This document shows, piece after piece, positions 26,232 to 35,537 of a DNA stretch of 64,000 bases. The stretch covers positions 62,001 to 126,000 of the forward strand of contig NZ_QURN01000005.1 in the NCBI RefSeq assembly GCF_003403035.1, read 5' to 3'. Source of the DNA: Mesorhizobium denitrificans (GTDB lineage: Bacteria > Pseudomonadota > Alphaproteobacteria > Rhizobiales > Rhizobiaceae). Positions within the stretch are counted from its first letter, which is position 1. Every line of letters starts with the position of its first letter. A model generated the notes under the pieces. The model did not search any database, was not told the origin of the DNA, and saw only the letters and a list, made by a program, of their open reading frames with translations. The position numbers and the translations under genes are program-made.

Positions 26232-26358
26232 AAGGACGTCACTCAGCCACGTCCACCACCTCACCCAGGTGCTCGGATGACAGTTGTGTGAAAACCGCTG
26301 CGTCGCTATTCATTCGTCCCATGCGTCGGTGCATTGAAAAGCGATGACGTTTTATTAT

Positions 26359-26394
26359 TCGTCGGAAATATGCCGCAGGGATAGCTTCCGACGA
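26359..26394. promoter_or_regulatory. Inverted repeat upstream of the sarcosine oxidase operon
   Basis: TCGTCGGAA (26359-26367) and its exact complement TTCCGACGA (26386-26394) are 18 bases apart and end 25 bases before the soxB ATG. It may be an operator or a leader hairpin. The rest of the 26050-26419 gap shows only repeat copy 5 and no gene. Confidence 0.4.
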
Positions 26395-26419
26395 TCATGG
26401 TTCGGGAGTCGGTGCCAGC

Positions 26420-27679
26420 ATGGCGGAATATTCAGCGCTGTCGATTATACGGAACGCGCTTTCCGGCAATACGAACTGGAAGCCAGCCTGGCGAAAGCCC
26501 GATCCGAAACCGAGCTACGATGTGATCATCATTGGCGGTGGCGGGCATGGGCTTTCGACCGCGTATTATCTCGCCAAAGAACATGGCATTCGCAACGTGG
26601 CCGTGCTCGAACGCGGCTATCTCGGCTCCGGCAATGTGGGTCGTAACACGACGGCCGTGCGCTCGAACTATCTGCTGCCGCAGAACATTCGCTTCTACGA
26701 ACATTCGATGAAGATGTGGGAGCGGCTTTCGCACGACCTGAACTACAATGTGATGTTTTCGCAGCGCGGCGTGCTGAACCTCGCCCACACGCCCGCGCAG
26801 CTTGACGACTATACGCGGCGTGGCAACGCCATGCGCCATCTGGACGCCGATGCGGAGTTGATGGACGTCGCAGCGATCAAGCGGCTGATGCCGATTGTGG
26901 ACGACTCGAAGACCGCGCGCTTTCCCATTTATGGCGGGCTGATGCAGTGGCGCGCTGGAACCGCGCGACACGATGCGGTCGCCTGGGGCTATGCGCGCGG
27001 GGCGGACCGGCGCGGAGTCGATATTCTGGAAAACTGCGAAGTGACCGGCTTTATCCGCGACGGCGACAGGATTGCCGGCGTGACCACCTCGCGGGGTGAA
27101 ATTCGAGCGAAGAAAGTGGCCGTGGCCGTTGCTGGCTCGACAGGCCACGTGATGCGCATGGCAGGGATCGACCGGATGCCAATTGAAAGCCATGTGTTGC
27201 AGGCGTTCGTTTCGGAATCGCTGAAACCCATTCTGGACACGGTCGTGACCTTCGGCATGGGGCATTTTTATGTGTCGCAATCCGACAAGGGCGGGCTGGT
27301 CTATGGCGGCGACATTGACGGCTATAACTCCTATGCGCAGCGCGGCAACCTGCCCATCGTCGAAGACGTGATGAGCGAGATGGCCGCGCTGTTTCCATCG
27401 CTGACAACCGTGCGCGTGCTGCGCTCGTGGGGCGGCGTGTGCGACATGTCGATGGACGGCTCGCCGATTATCACGACCGGCCCTCTGCCCGGCATGTATC
27501 TGAATTGCGGCTGGTGTTATGGCGGGTTCAAGGCAACGCCCGCCTCCGGCTGGTGCTTCGCGCACACCATCGCCAAAGACGCGCCGCACGAACTGAACGC
27601 CCCCTTCACGCTCGACCGGTTCCATCGCGGAACGGTGATCGACGACAAGGGACAAGGCGCAACGCCGAGGCTGCACTGA
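26420..27679 (+). CDS. soxB: Sarcosine oxidase subunit beta
   Basis: 419 residues. After ~30 residues comes the FAD-binding fold VIIIGGGGHGLSTAYYLAKEHG. The body matches the beta subunit of heterotetrameric sarcosine oxidase, with GNVGRNTTAVRSNYLLPQN and the C-terminal GWCYGGFKATPASGW. This subunit oxidises sarcosine at FAD/FMN. Four genes soxB, soxD, soxA, soxG follow with overlaps, which gives a very safe assignment. The product glycine ends the proposed betaine route. Confidence 0.95.
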   Translation: MAEYSALSIIRNALSGNTNWKPAWRKPDPKPSYDVIIIGGGGHGLSTAYYLAKEHGIRNVAVLERGYLGSGNVGRNTTAVRSNYLLPQNIRFYEHSMKMWERLSHDLNYNVMFSQRGVLNLAHTPAQLDDYTRRGNAMRHLDADAELMDVAAIKRLMPIVDDSKTARFPIYGGLMQWRAGTARHDAVAWGYARGADRRGVDILENCEVTGFIRDGDRIAGVTTSRGEIRAKKVAVAVAGSTGHVMRMAGIDRMPIESHVLQAFVSESLKPILDTVVTFGMGHFYVSQSDKGGLVYGGDIDGYNSYAQRGNLPIVEDVMSEMAALFPSLTTVRVLRSWGGVCDMSMDGSPIITTGPLPGMYLNCGWCYGGFKATPASGWCFAHTIAKDAPHELNAPFTLDRFHRGTVIDDKGQGATPRLH

Positions 27680-27984
27680 TGCTGATTACCTGCCCCTATT
27701 GCGGCCCGCGTGACGTGGTGGAATTCACCTATCAGGGCGACGGCAACCGCACGCGCCCGGACCCCGCCTCGACCGATCTCAACGCATGGAACGCCTATGT
27801 TTATGACCGCGTGAACATTGCAGGCGACCAGAATGAGATCTGGCAACATTCGGGCGGGTGTCGCACGCATCTTGCGGTGACGCGCAACACGCTGACGCAC
27901 AAGATTTCGAGCGTGCGCTCCACACACGCCGAACCGCCAGCGCCGCCCAAGCCCGCGCGCAAAAAGCCGAGGGCAAAGGCATGA
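27679..27984 (+). CDS. soxD: Sarcosine oxidase subunit delta
   Basis: 101 residues beginning at the ATG that overlaps the soxB stop by one base. CPYCG near the N-terminus and a later His/Cys pair (HSGGCR) form the zinc site of the delta subunit. The C-terminal ~20 residues are a Pro/Lys-rich tail. It overlaps soxA by 4 bases (ATGA). Confidence 0.93.
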   Translation: MLITCPYCGPRDVVEFTYQGDGNRTRPDPASTDLNAWNAYVYDRVNIAGDQNEIWQHSGGCRTHLAVTRNTLTHKISSVRSTHAEPPAPPKPARKKPRAKA

Positions 27985-30977
27985 GCGCGATCCGCATCGC
28001 TTCCGGTGGGCGCATCGACCGCTCGCGCGCAATCAACTTCCGCTTCGACGGGCAAGCCTATACAGGCCATCCGGGCGATACGCTCGCCTCGGCTTTGCTG
28101 GCCAATGGCGTGACGCTGTTTGGGCGCTCGTTCAAATATCACCGCCCACGCGGCTTGCTGACCGCTGGCGTGGACGAACCGAATGCGCTGGTGACGGTGT
28201 TGCGCGACAGCGTGCGCGAGCCGAACGTTCCGGCGACCACGGTGGAACTCTATGAGGGCCTGGTGGCGGAGAGCCAGAACCGCTTTCCGTCGCTGCAATT
28301 CGATGTCAGCGCCGTCAACCAGTTCGCAGGCAAGTTCATCGGCGCGGGATTCTACTACAAGACCTTTATGGGGCCGGAATTCGGGCCGCTGAAAGGCACG
28401 CGGTTCTGGATGCTCTGCGAACACTTCATTCGCCGTGCGGCGGGGCTCGGACGCGCGGGACTGGCGCCTGACAAATCGCGATATCAGCGCATGAACGCGT
28501 TCTGCGATGTGCTGGTGGTGGGGTCGGGTCCGGCAGGTTTGAGCGCGGCAGCAGCGGCGGCGGATCAGGGTGCGAACGTCATGCTGGCGGAGATCGACTC
28601 GCGCTTTGGCGGCTCGGCAAACTGGTCGGGCGAGACGATAGACGGCACGCCAGCGTCGGCATGGGCGAGCGAGGCGGTTGCTCAACTGGCGAAGCGGTCC
28701 AATGTACGGATGCTGAACCGCACGAGCGTGTGGGGATATTACGACACCAACACGATTGCCGCGCTGGAGCGCGTGACGGACCACAAACCGATGGGCGCAT
28801 CGGGCGAACCGCGGCACCGGCATTGGAACATTCGCGCGGGCAGCGTTGTGCTGGCGACGGGTGCGTTTGAGCGGCCAATCGTGTTTCCGGGCAATGACAG
28901 GCCGGGCGTGATGCTGGCATCGGGCGCAATGCGATACGCCAACGAGTTTGGTGTGCGGACGGGCGAGCGGATCGCGATTTTCACCAACAACGACACGGCC
29001 TATGGCGCGGCGCTCGCGCTGAAGCGCACCGGCGCAAGCATCGTGGCGATTGTGGATGTTAGGCGCGATGCTTCCGAAAAGGCGCGGCACGCGGCGAGCG
29101 AGTGTTCCGCCGAACTGCTGACCGGCTATGCGGTGACGGCGACGAGGGGCGGCAAGATGCTCGACGGCATCGAGGTGCAGCCGTTCGACGGCCAAAGGGT
29201 GAGCGGCGCGGCTCGCAAAATCGATGCAGATTGCCTCCTGGTTTCGGGCGGCTGGTCGCCTGCGATTCATCTGGCAAGTCAGGCGGGATCGCGCCCGGTT
29301 TGGGATGAAACGTTGCAGGCATTTTTACCACCGCAGCCAACAGAAAATTGGGTGGGCGCTGGCGCATTCAACGGTGCTTTCCAGACAGCCGATGCAATTG
29401 CCGAAGGCCATGCGGCAGGGCTTGCCGCAACAGGTGGGACCAACGCAAGGAAGCTGACGCCGCCAATGGTCGAGGGCTTTGCTGGCGAGCCGAACCCCGC
29501 GCCGGTCTTCGAGATCAAAGGTAAAGGCAAGGGCAAAGCTTTTGTCGATTTCCAGCATGACGTGACCGCCGACGATGTGCGGCTCGCCTACACCGAGGGC
29601 TTCACGTCTGCAGAACATTTGAAGCGTTACACCACGCTCGGCATGGCGACCGATCAGGGCAAGACGTCGAACGTGCCGGGCATGGCAATCATGGCCGAAG
29701 CGACCGGCAAGCCGATCCCGGAGGTTGGCTCCACGCGCTTCCGCCCGCCCTTTGCGCCGGTATCGGTGGGGTCGCTGGCGGCGGAACGGTTCGGCGACCT
29801 CAAGCCGGAGCGGCTGACGCCGATGCATGACTGGCATCTGGAACATGGCGCGACAATGTATTCCGCCGGGCTGTGGTTCCGCCCGATGATCTATGGCGCA
29901 AAGGGCGAGACGGTCGAGCAGGCCTATGTGCGCGAAGCGAAGGTCGTGCGCGAAGGCGTCGGCATCGTCGATGTTTCAACGCTGGGCAAGATCGCGGTGC
30001 AGGGGCCGGATGCGGGCGAATTTCTGGACCGGGTCTATACGAACATGTTTTCCACCCTGCCGGTGGGCAAGGCACGCTATGGCCTGATGTTGCGCGAGGA
30101 TGGTTTCGCCTTCGATGACGGCACGACGTGGCGGCTCGGCGAGACAGAATTCCTGATGACGACCACCACAGCCAATGCGGGCAAGGTGATGCAGCAGCTG
30201 GAGTATTTTCTGGATGTAGTATGGCCGGATTTGCGCGTGCATGTGACCTCCGTGACCGATCAATGGGCGGGCGCTGCGATTGCCGGTCCGCTGTCGCGCA
30301 AGGTGCTGGAAGCCTGCGTTCAGGGCACGAAGGTGGACAATGACGCCCTGCCCTTCATGGGCATTGTGCATGGCACGATCGATGGTGTGAACGTCATGAT
30401 CTGCCGTCTCTCATTCTCCGGCGAACTGGCCTATGAGGTCTATTGCGGCGCAAATGAGGGTACGCGCGTTTGGGAAGCGCTGATGGCGGCGGGCAAACCG
30501 TTCGCGATTGTGCCATACGGGCTTGAGGCGCTGGGAACACTGCGCATCGAGAAGGGCCATGTGACCGGCGCGGAAATCGACGGTCGCACGACCGCCCGCG
30601 ATTTGCATCTGGACTGGATGCTGTCGAAGAAGAAGCCGTTTATCGGCTCCGCAATGATGGATCGCGAAGGGCTGGTCGATGAAAACCGGCTGCAACTGGT
30701 GGGCATCGTGCCGCTGGACAACAGGCCGATCAATGGCGGCGCGCATATTGTCGAGCAGTTGCATGAAGACCATCCGATGAACTCAATCGGCCATGTGACG
30801 GCCATGTGCTATTCGCCCGCGCTCGGCAAATATATCGCACTGGCGCTGGTGAAGGGCGGCAAGGCACGACGCGGAACGCGAGCCTACGTATCTGATCCGC
30901 TGCGCAAGCGCTTCGGGCCGGTGGAGATTGTCAGCCATCATTTCTTCGATCCAGACGGGAGCCGCATGCATGGCTGA
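27981..30977 (+). CDS. soxA: Sarcosine oxidase subunit alpha
   Basis: 998 residues from ATG 27981. The N-terminal ~90 residues match the 2Fe-2S-like domain found in alpha subunits but without a full cysteine set. A dinucleotide-binding fold follows (VLVVGSGPAGLSAAAAAADQG, about residues 170-190) for NAD, and the C-terminal ~400 residues form the GcvT-like tetrahydrofolate domain. The subunit carries NAD and passes formaldehyde to THF, giving methylene-THF. Length and domain order are those of the family. Confidence 0.95.
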   Translation: MSAIRIASGGRIDRSRAINFRFDGQAYTGHPGDTLASALLANGVTLFGRSFKYHRPRGLLTAGVDEPNALVTVLRDSVREPNVPATTVELYEGLVAESQNRFPSLQFDVSAVNQFAGKFIGAGFYYKTFMGPEFGPLKGTRFWMLCEHFIRRAAGLGRAGLAPDKSRYQRMNAFCDVLVVGSGPAGLSAAAAAADQGANVMLAEIDSRFGGSANWSGETIDGTPASAWASEAVAQLAKRSNVRMLNRTSVWGYYDTNTIAALERVTDHKPMGASGEPRHRHWNIRAGSVVLATGAFERPIVFPGNDRPGVMLASGAMRYANEFGVRTGERIAIFTNNDTAYGAALALKRTGASIVAIVDVRRDASEKARHAASECSAELLTGYAVTATRGGKMLDGIEVQPFDGQRVSGAARKIDADCLLVSGGWSPAIHLASQAGSRPVWDETLQAFLPPQPTENWVGAGAFNGAFQTADAIAEGHAAGLAATGGTNARKLTPPMVEGFAGEPNPAPVFEIKGKGKGKAFVDFQHDVTADDVRLAYTEGFTSAEHLKRYTTLGMATDQGKTSNVPGMAIMAEATGKPIPEVGSTRFRPPFAPVSVGSLAAERFGDLKPERLTPMHDWHLEHGATMYSAGLWFRPMIYGAKGETVEQAYVREAKVVREGVGIVDVSTLGKIAVQGPDAGEFLDRVYTNMFSTLPVGKARYGLMLREDGFAFDDGTTWRLGETEFLMTTTTANAGKVMQQLEYFLDVVWPDLRVHVTSVTDQWAGAAIAGPLSRKVLEACVQGTKVDNDALPFMGIVHGTIDGVNVMICRLSFSGELAYEVYCGANEGTRVWEALMAAGKPFAIVPYGLEALGTLRIEKGHVTGAEIDGRTTARDLHLDWMLSKKKPFIGSAMMDREGLVDENRLQLVGIVPLDNRPINGGAHIVEQLHEDHPMNSIGHVTAMCYSPALGKYIALALVKGGKARRGTRAYVSDPLRKRFGPVEIVSHHFFDPDGSRMHG

Positions 30978-31557
30978 GACACTATCGCCGCTGGACACGG
31001 TTTTGCGCGCGGGCCGCTATGCCAATACGGCAGCGAAGATCGGCGTGACTTTGTCCGAGGTTTCGCCCGGCTCAATCGTGCAGGTGGCGGCATGGCCGGA
31101 CACAGAAGCAAAAGTGCTCGAGGGGATAGCGAAGACCACAAAGCTGAAGCTCGGTGGCGAGCCGGGCGCAGGAGCGGTCAGCGGAAATGTCGCCGCGTTC
31201 GGCATTGCACCCGGGCGTTTTCTGGTGATCAGCGAGGATGAGGGATTGGCCGACCGGCTGTTGGGCGCGATACCGGCGACGGTGGGGTCGGTGACGGACC
31301 TTTCGCACGGGCGCACGGCCATACGCATCGAGGGCGAAAAGGCCGAATGGCTGTTGGCGAAGTTTTTCGCGGTGGATTTTTCGAAAGCAAAGTTTCCGGT
31401 CGGTCGCGGCGTTTCGACCAATCACCATGATGTTTTCGCGCAGATCCAGCGGCGAACCGAGAATTGTTTCGAGGTTTATGTATTCAGATCGTTTGCGCGC
31501 TCTTTCTGGAAGGCGCTTTGCCACGGCGCGGAAGAAAATGGCTACGAGGTGCGTTAG
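30970..31557 (+). CDS. soxG: Sarcosine oxidase subunit gamma
   Basis: 195 residues from the ATG at 30970, inside the last codons of soxA (8-base overlap); the alternative start further upstream only adds residues antisense to good soxA codons. The sequence follows the gamma-subunit pattern: SPGSIVQVAAWPD, TDLSHGRTAIRIEG and a C-terminal FEVYVFRSFARSFWKAL. It completes the heterotetramer. Confidence 0.93.
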   Translation: MAETLSPLDTVLRAGRYANTAAKIGVTLSEVSPGSIVQVAAWPDTEAKVLEGIAKTTKLKLGGEPGAGAVSGNVAAFGIAPGRFLVISEDEGLADRLLGAIPATVGSVTDLSHGRTAIRIEGEKAEWLLAKFFAVDFSKAKFPVGRGVSTNHHDVFAQIQRRTENCFEVYVFRSFARSFWKALCHGAEENGYEVR

Positions 31558-31697
31558 CATATCGGCAGGTCGCGACGCGCGCCCGGCCTGATCGGTTTAT
31601 GTTTTATATTAGAAATATATCACAATAGTTTGACTTTACGTCATTATCACTGTCGATACTCTCTGCACAGCGGGCTGAGCTTTCAGGGAGAGATCGC

Positions 31698-32324
31698 ATG
31701 AAACCTATTGCCGGAATGGCCGCAGCCGCCTTGCTTTGCATGGCGGGGGCAGCGATTGCCCAAGACACTTCCATGAGTTTTTTCGTGACCAGCGCAAACC
31801 CCGGCAAGGGCGGTGATCTTGGCGGACTGGCGGGCGCGGACGCCTATTGCGGGCAATTGGCCAGCGCGGCCGGCTCGACGGGCAAGACCTGGCACGCATA
31901 CCTATCCACGGATAGCGAAAATGCGCGCGACCGCATTGGCTCCGGCCCGTGGTACAACGCCAAGGGCGAGAAGATCGCCGACGATGTGGCGTCGTTGCAT
32001 AGCGCCACGAACAACATCACGAAGCAGACAGCGTTGAACGAAAAGGGTGAGGTCATCAACGGGCGCGGCGACACGCCAAACCGCCACGACATTCTGACGG
32101 GTTCCCTGCCCGATGGGACAAAAGCGCCCCAGACTTGCGGCAACTGGACAATGGGCGGAGCAGACGGCGCGGCAATCGTTGGCCATTCGGACCGCACCGG
32201 GCTGGATGATTCCGACGCGGCGAAGTCGTGGAACTCATCGCACCCAACGCGCGGCGGATGCACCATCGATGCGTTTAAAGGAACGGGCGGAGACGGCCTG
32301 TTCTACTGCTTCGCGACCAATTAG
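31698..32324 (+). CDS. Secreted lectin-like protein
   Basis: 208 residues with a signal peptide ending at AIAQ (residue ~22). The mature part begins with FFVTSANPGKGGDLGGLAGADAYC and carries paired cysteines and Trp-rich motifs (GKTWHAYLSTD, CGNWTMGG, SWNSSHPTRGGC), the pattern of the short C-type-lectin-related fold often found in secreted bacterial proteins. No neighbour points to its role. Confidence 0.75.
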   Translation: MKPIAGMAAAALLCMAGAAIAQDTSMSFFVTSANPGKGGDLGGLAGADAYCGQLASAAGSTGKTWHAYLSTDSENARDRIGSGPWYNAKGEKIADDVASLHSATNNITKQTALNEKGEVINGRGDTPNRHDILTGSLPDGTKAPQTCGNWTMGGADGAAIVGHSDRTGLDDSDAAKSWNSSHPTRGGCTIDAFKGTGGDGLFYCFATN

Positions 32325-32334
32325 CGCGTAGCGG

Positions 32335-33078
32335 TCACTCGACGAACTTGACCCATTCTTCAAGCGGGGCGCGCTCGGAGCGGAACTGGTTTTCCGGCTT
32401 CGAGGTGTCTTCGTAGCCAAGCGCAATGCCGCAAACGAGGATTTCCTCATCTGCCATGCCGATGATAGGGCGGATCTGCTTGTGGTAAGGCGCAAAGGCA
32501 GCCTGCGGGCAGGTGTGCAGACCCCTGCCCCGCGCGGCAATCATGACGTTTTCCAACATCATGCCGAGGTCCATCCAAGAGCCCGTGTTCAACCGGCGGT
32601 CGATTGTGAACAGCAGGCCGACGGGCGCGTCAAAGAAAACGAAATTGCGGTCGTGCTGGGCGCGCATGCGCTCGACCTCGCGGCGACCGATGCCCAGCGA
32701 ATTGTAGAGCGCAAAGCCAACCGTGCGGCGGCGCGTAAGGTATGGCTCGAAAAACTGGTCCGGGTAATATTTGTACTCGTCCCACTCGATTTTCTCGGCG
32801 CGAATGCCTGAGTTAAGGATCGAATCGGCAATGCTGTCCTTTATGTCGCCAGTCACGACATAAGCGCGCCAAGGCTGCATATTGGTGCCGGAGGGCGCCC
32901 AGCGCGCAACTTCGAGTATGTCGCGGATTACGGAAGGCTCAATCGGCGTGGGCAGAAAAGCGCGTACGGAGCGGCGCGTCAGGATCGCCTCATCGACGAT
33001 TTCCTGTTCGGTCAGTCCTGTAGATTCGGTCTTTGCAAGCATGGCGTCACTTGGGTAGGTCATTGTTTTATCGGCCAT
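32335..33078 (-). CDS. Nitroreductase-family FMN oxidoreductase
   Basis: 247 residues from the ATG at 33078 (starts at 33087 or 33063 cannot be excluded). Family motifs are RRSVRAFLPTPIE near the N-terminus for FMN binding, ARWAPSGTNMQPW, and the GxxDLGMMLENVMIAARGRGL helix. It is not BluB: the BluB signature is missing even though cob genes lie 2 kb away. The natural substrate of this class is usually unknown. Confidence 0.88.
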   Translation of the reverse strand: MADKTMTYPSDAMLAKTESTGLTEQEIVDEAILTRRSVRAFLPTPIEPSVIRDILEVARWAPSGTNMQPWRAYVVTGDIKDSIADSILNSGIRAEKIEWDEYKYYPDQFFEPYLTRRRTVGFALYNSLGIGRREVERMRAQHDRNFVFFDAPVGLLFTIDRRLNTGSWMDLGMMLENVMIAARGRGLHTCPQAAFAPYHKQIRPIIGMADEEILVCGIALGYEDTSKPENQFRSERAPLEEWVKFVE

Positions 33079-33209
33079 ATGACACATTTTGCGGCAGAAA
33101 TGGGGGATACGCCGCACACAAAATATTGCAAGCCTGCAACATGAGCCGCGCAGCTTATCACCAGATTCGACAAGCGAACCGCGTGGCGATAGATGATCCT
33201 GACAGCAAA

Positions 33210-34034
33210 ATGAGGCAGTCGGTGGCAAGCAATCGGCAATTCTGGTGGGGCGATTTCAAGGCGGCAGACTTCGCTGCCATCGATCCCGACGCGACGATTG
33301 CGGTGCTTGCGCTGGCCGCAACAGAACAGCACGGCCCGCATCTGCCGCTTTCCACCGACGCCGAAATCATGCGCGGAATGCTGGCGGAAGTTGCGCGACA
33401 GGTGCCGGACTCGCTCGATTTGCGCGTGCTGCCAATTCAGGACGTCGGCAAATCCAACGAGCATGTGAATGTGCCGGGTACGCTTTCGCTCGACCCGGTT
33501 ATCGCGCTGGAGGCTTGGACACAGATCGGCGATTCCATCGCACGCACGGGCATCAGAAAGCTCGTGGTTGTCACCTCGCATGGCGGCAATGAGGAAGTGA
33601 TGGCGCTGCTGACGCGCGAAATGCGCGTGCGTCATCGCATGTTGGCGGTTAAATCGAGCTGGCGGAGGTTCGGCTATCCGGCGGGCATGTTCACCGAGGA
33701 AGAGCAGCGCTATGGCGTGCATGGCGGCGACATTGAAACTTCGCTGATGCTGCATTTCCGGCCGGAACTGGTCGATATGAGTCGCGCGGAACACTTCTGC
33801 TCCAACGTGGAAGCCGCCGAAAAGAAGTTTGACCTGTTGCGGCAGACGGGACCGTTCGGCTTTGCGTGGATGGCAACCGATCTCAATCCGGCGGGCGTGG
33901 TGGGCAATGCTGCTGCGGCGACGGCGGAGAAAGGGCGGCAGGCCGCAGAGCATCAGGCCCATGGTTTCGTTCGCCTGCTGGCAGACATTCGCAAGGCCAA
34001 GCTGGAAGAATTGTTACCTAGATATCCAGCTTGA
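33210..34034 (+). CDS. Creatininase-family amidohydrolase
   Basis: 274 residues from the ATG at 33210 (an in-frame ATG at 33141 would add 23 residues). Metal ligands of the family are visible: AATEQHGPHLPLSTD (Glu, His, Asp), TSHGGNEEVM and HGGDIETS (His, Asp, Glu). Creatinine amidohydrolase forms creatine, a precursor of sarcosine, so the nearness to soxBDAG is suggestive. Yet the family also includes peptide and formamide hydrolases, and the gene is closer to cob genes. Substrate is open. Confidence 0.85.
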   Translation: MRQSVASNRQFWWGDFKAADFAAIDPDATIAVLALAATEQHGPHLPLSTDAEIMRGMLAEVARQVPDSLDLRVLPIQDVGKSNEHVNVPGTLSLDPVIALEAWTQIGDSIARTGIRKLVVVTSHGGNEEVMALLTREMRVRHRMLAVKSSWRRFGYPAGMFTEEEQRYGVHGGDIETSLMLHFRPELVDMSRAEHFCSNVEAAEKKFDLLRQTGPFGFAWMATDLNPAGVVGNAAAATAEKGRQAAEHQAHGFVRLLADIRKAKLEELLPRYPA

Positions 34035-34521
34035 ACGGCGTGCCTTCGAAGGCATCCGCACCGCGCCCGATTTCTGCAATTGCGCGAACCATGCGGCCCT
34101 CACGGCGCAAGATGTGATCGGCAAGCGCAATCATCCGCGGGTTCGGCGTGGCCGATGGCGACAACTTGCGCAGCGTGCGCGCCAGTTCCGATTCGCTGCG
34201 TCCCGGCGCAAAAGCAGCGGCGATCATATAGGCAGTCGCGGTGGACCGGCTGATGCCCGCATAGCAATGCACGACCAGCGGGCGCCTGCGATCCCAGCCG
34301 CGCGCGAAATCCAGAATGCGGCGCACATGCTCCTCGCCCGGCATAGTCATGCCTTCGCGCGGCTCGTGAATATCGTGCATGGTGATGTGCAGGTGGTTAG
34401 CTTCCTCGACCGAGGCAGGCCGCACAAGCGTCGTACCTTCCGACAGCAACGAGATGATGCGGTCCGGCCGAACCTCCTCGACGGTCGTTTCCAGCTTCGA
34501 CAAAGAGCAAACAACGATCAT
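34018..34521 (-). CDS. Protein-tyrosine phosphatase family protein
   Basis: 167 residues with the signature HCYAGISRST (C-x5-R, catalytic Cys and Arg) and an upstream DIHEP segment that could hold the general acid Asp. Fold and length fit small dual-specificity phosphatases. It overlaps the cobC stop region by 4 bases and converges on the creatininase gene by 17 bases. The tight pairing with cobC suggests co-expression; target is unknown. Confidence 0.85.
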   Translation of the reverse strand: MIVVCSLSKLETTVEEVRPDRIISLLSEGTTLVRPASVEEANHLHITMHDIHEPREGMTMPGEEHVRRILDFARGWDRRRPLVVHCYAGISRSTATAYMIAAAFAPGRSESELARTLRKLSPSATPNPRMIALADHILRREGRMVRAIAEIGRGADAFEGTPFKLDI

Positions 34522-35537
34522 TCACACTCCTCCCAAGCGGCCAGCGCTTCCTCAAGGCGCAGCCACTCCGCTTCGCTTCCGGGCAGGCCGCAGCGCAACT
34601 CGCGCGGCCTGTCGCTGAACGCCCGCAGCAGGATGCCGCGCTCGCCAAGATGGCGATGCAGACGCGACGCATTGTCAATGGCGATGTGACGAAACAGGCC
34701 CGTGCCGCCAGTCACCACAATGCCGACGCCTGCAAAACAGCTATCCAAACGCGCAGCCTGCTGCGCAAGTTGCACACGCATGGACTCCTGCCAAGCTTTG
34801 TCAGCATAGGCGTGCAAACCATATTCCAGCGCGGGCCCGGCGACCGCCCAAGGCCCGAGGCGTGCGGCCAGCTTTGCGGCAATTTCGGGAGCGGAAATCG
34901 CAAAGCCGAGCCGCACACCGGCAAGCCCGAAGAATTTGCCGAAAGAGCGCAGCACCACCAGCCCGCCTTGCTCGGCCGCATCGGCTACGCTTTCTGCACG
35001 CGGTGCGACGTCCATGAAAGCCTCATCCACGACCAGCAGACCGGATTTCGCGCGCATATGCGCGGCAAGCGCGAGGAGGTCGCCGCGCGAAATGAGGCGG
35101 CCATCGGGATTGTTCGGGTTCACGACCACGGCGAGATTGGCCTCGGCCAGTGCATCGAAGCTTCGGACTTCGCGCACCTCGTGACCGGCAACGGCGGCAG
35201 CGCGTGCGTGCTCCTGATAGGTCGGGCCAAGAACGGAGGCGGTGCCTCGCGAACAAAGCTCTGCCACCAGCGGCAGCAGAATCTGCGTGCCGGGAGCCGC
35301 GACAATCTCATTGGCCTTAGCGCCATAATTGCGCGCGGCGACGGCGCATAGTTCGGCAATGCGGGAGGGTTCTGGCAGTCGCGTAAACGCGCTGGCAGGC
35401 AAATCGAAAAGCGGATAGGCATGCGGATTGATACCGGTCGAAAGATCGACGAACGGTCGAGGCGCATGTGGGAAAAGAGCCCCCGCACGCGCAAGACTGC
35501 CGCCATGTTCGACCGGCAATAAGGTTTGATCCTGCAT
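34518..35537 (-). CDS. cobC: L-threonine-O-3-phosphate decarboxylase-type aminotransferase
   Basis: 339 residues from the ATG at 35537. A class I/II PLP enzyme: GINPHAYP near the N-terminus, NPNNPDGRL for the PLP-binding region, DEAFMDV, and the Schiff-base Lys in LRSFGKFFGLAGVRLGF. CobC makes the aminopropanol (phosphate) arm of cobalamin. It is divergent from cobD, and both start codons lie in the same GCATGC hexamer, so the promoters must sit inside the opposite genes unless one start is misplaced. Confidence 0.92.
   Translation of the reverse strand: MQDQTLLPVEHGGSLARAGALFPHAPRPFVDLSTGINPHAYPLFDLPASAFTRLPEPSRIAELCAVAARNYGAKANEIVAAPGTQILLPLVAELCSRGTASVLGPTYQEHARAAAVAGHEVREVRSFDALAEANLAVVVNPNNPDGRLISRGDLLALAAHMRAKSGLLVVDEAFMDVAPRAESVADAAEQGGLVVLRSFGKFFGLAGVRLGFAISAPEIAAKLAARLGPWAVAGPALEYGLHAYADKAWQESMRVQLAQQAARLDSCFAGVGIVVTGGTGLFRHIAIDNASRLHRHLGERGILLRAFSDRPRELRCGLPGSEAEWLRLEEALAAWEECE

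Noticed and set aside
27801-29270. 489-codon minus-strand frame opposite soxD/soxA
   Set aside because: Antisense to the clear sox genes; composition is that of a shadow frame.
32335-33078. BluB (dimethylbenzimidazole synthase) for the nitroreductase-like gene near cob genes
   Set aside because: The sequence has ordinary nitroreductase motifs and lacks the BluB signature; nearness to cob genes alone is not enough.
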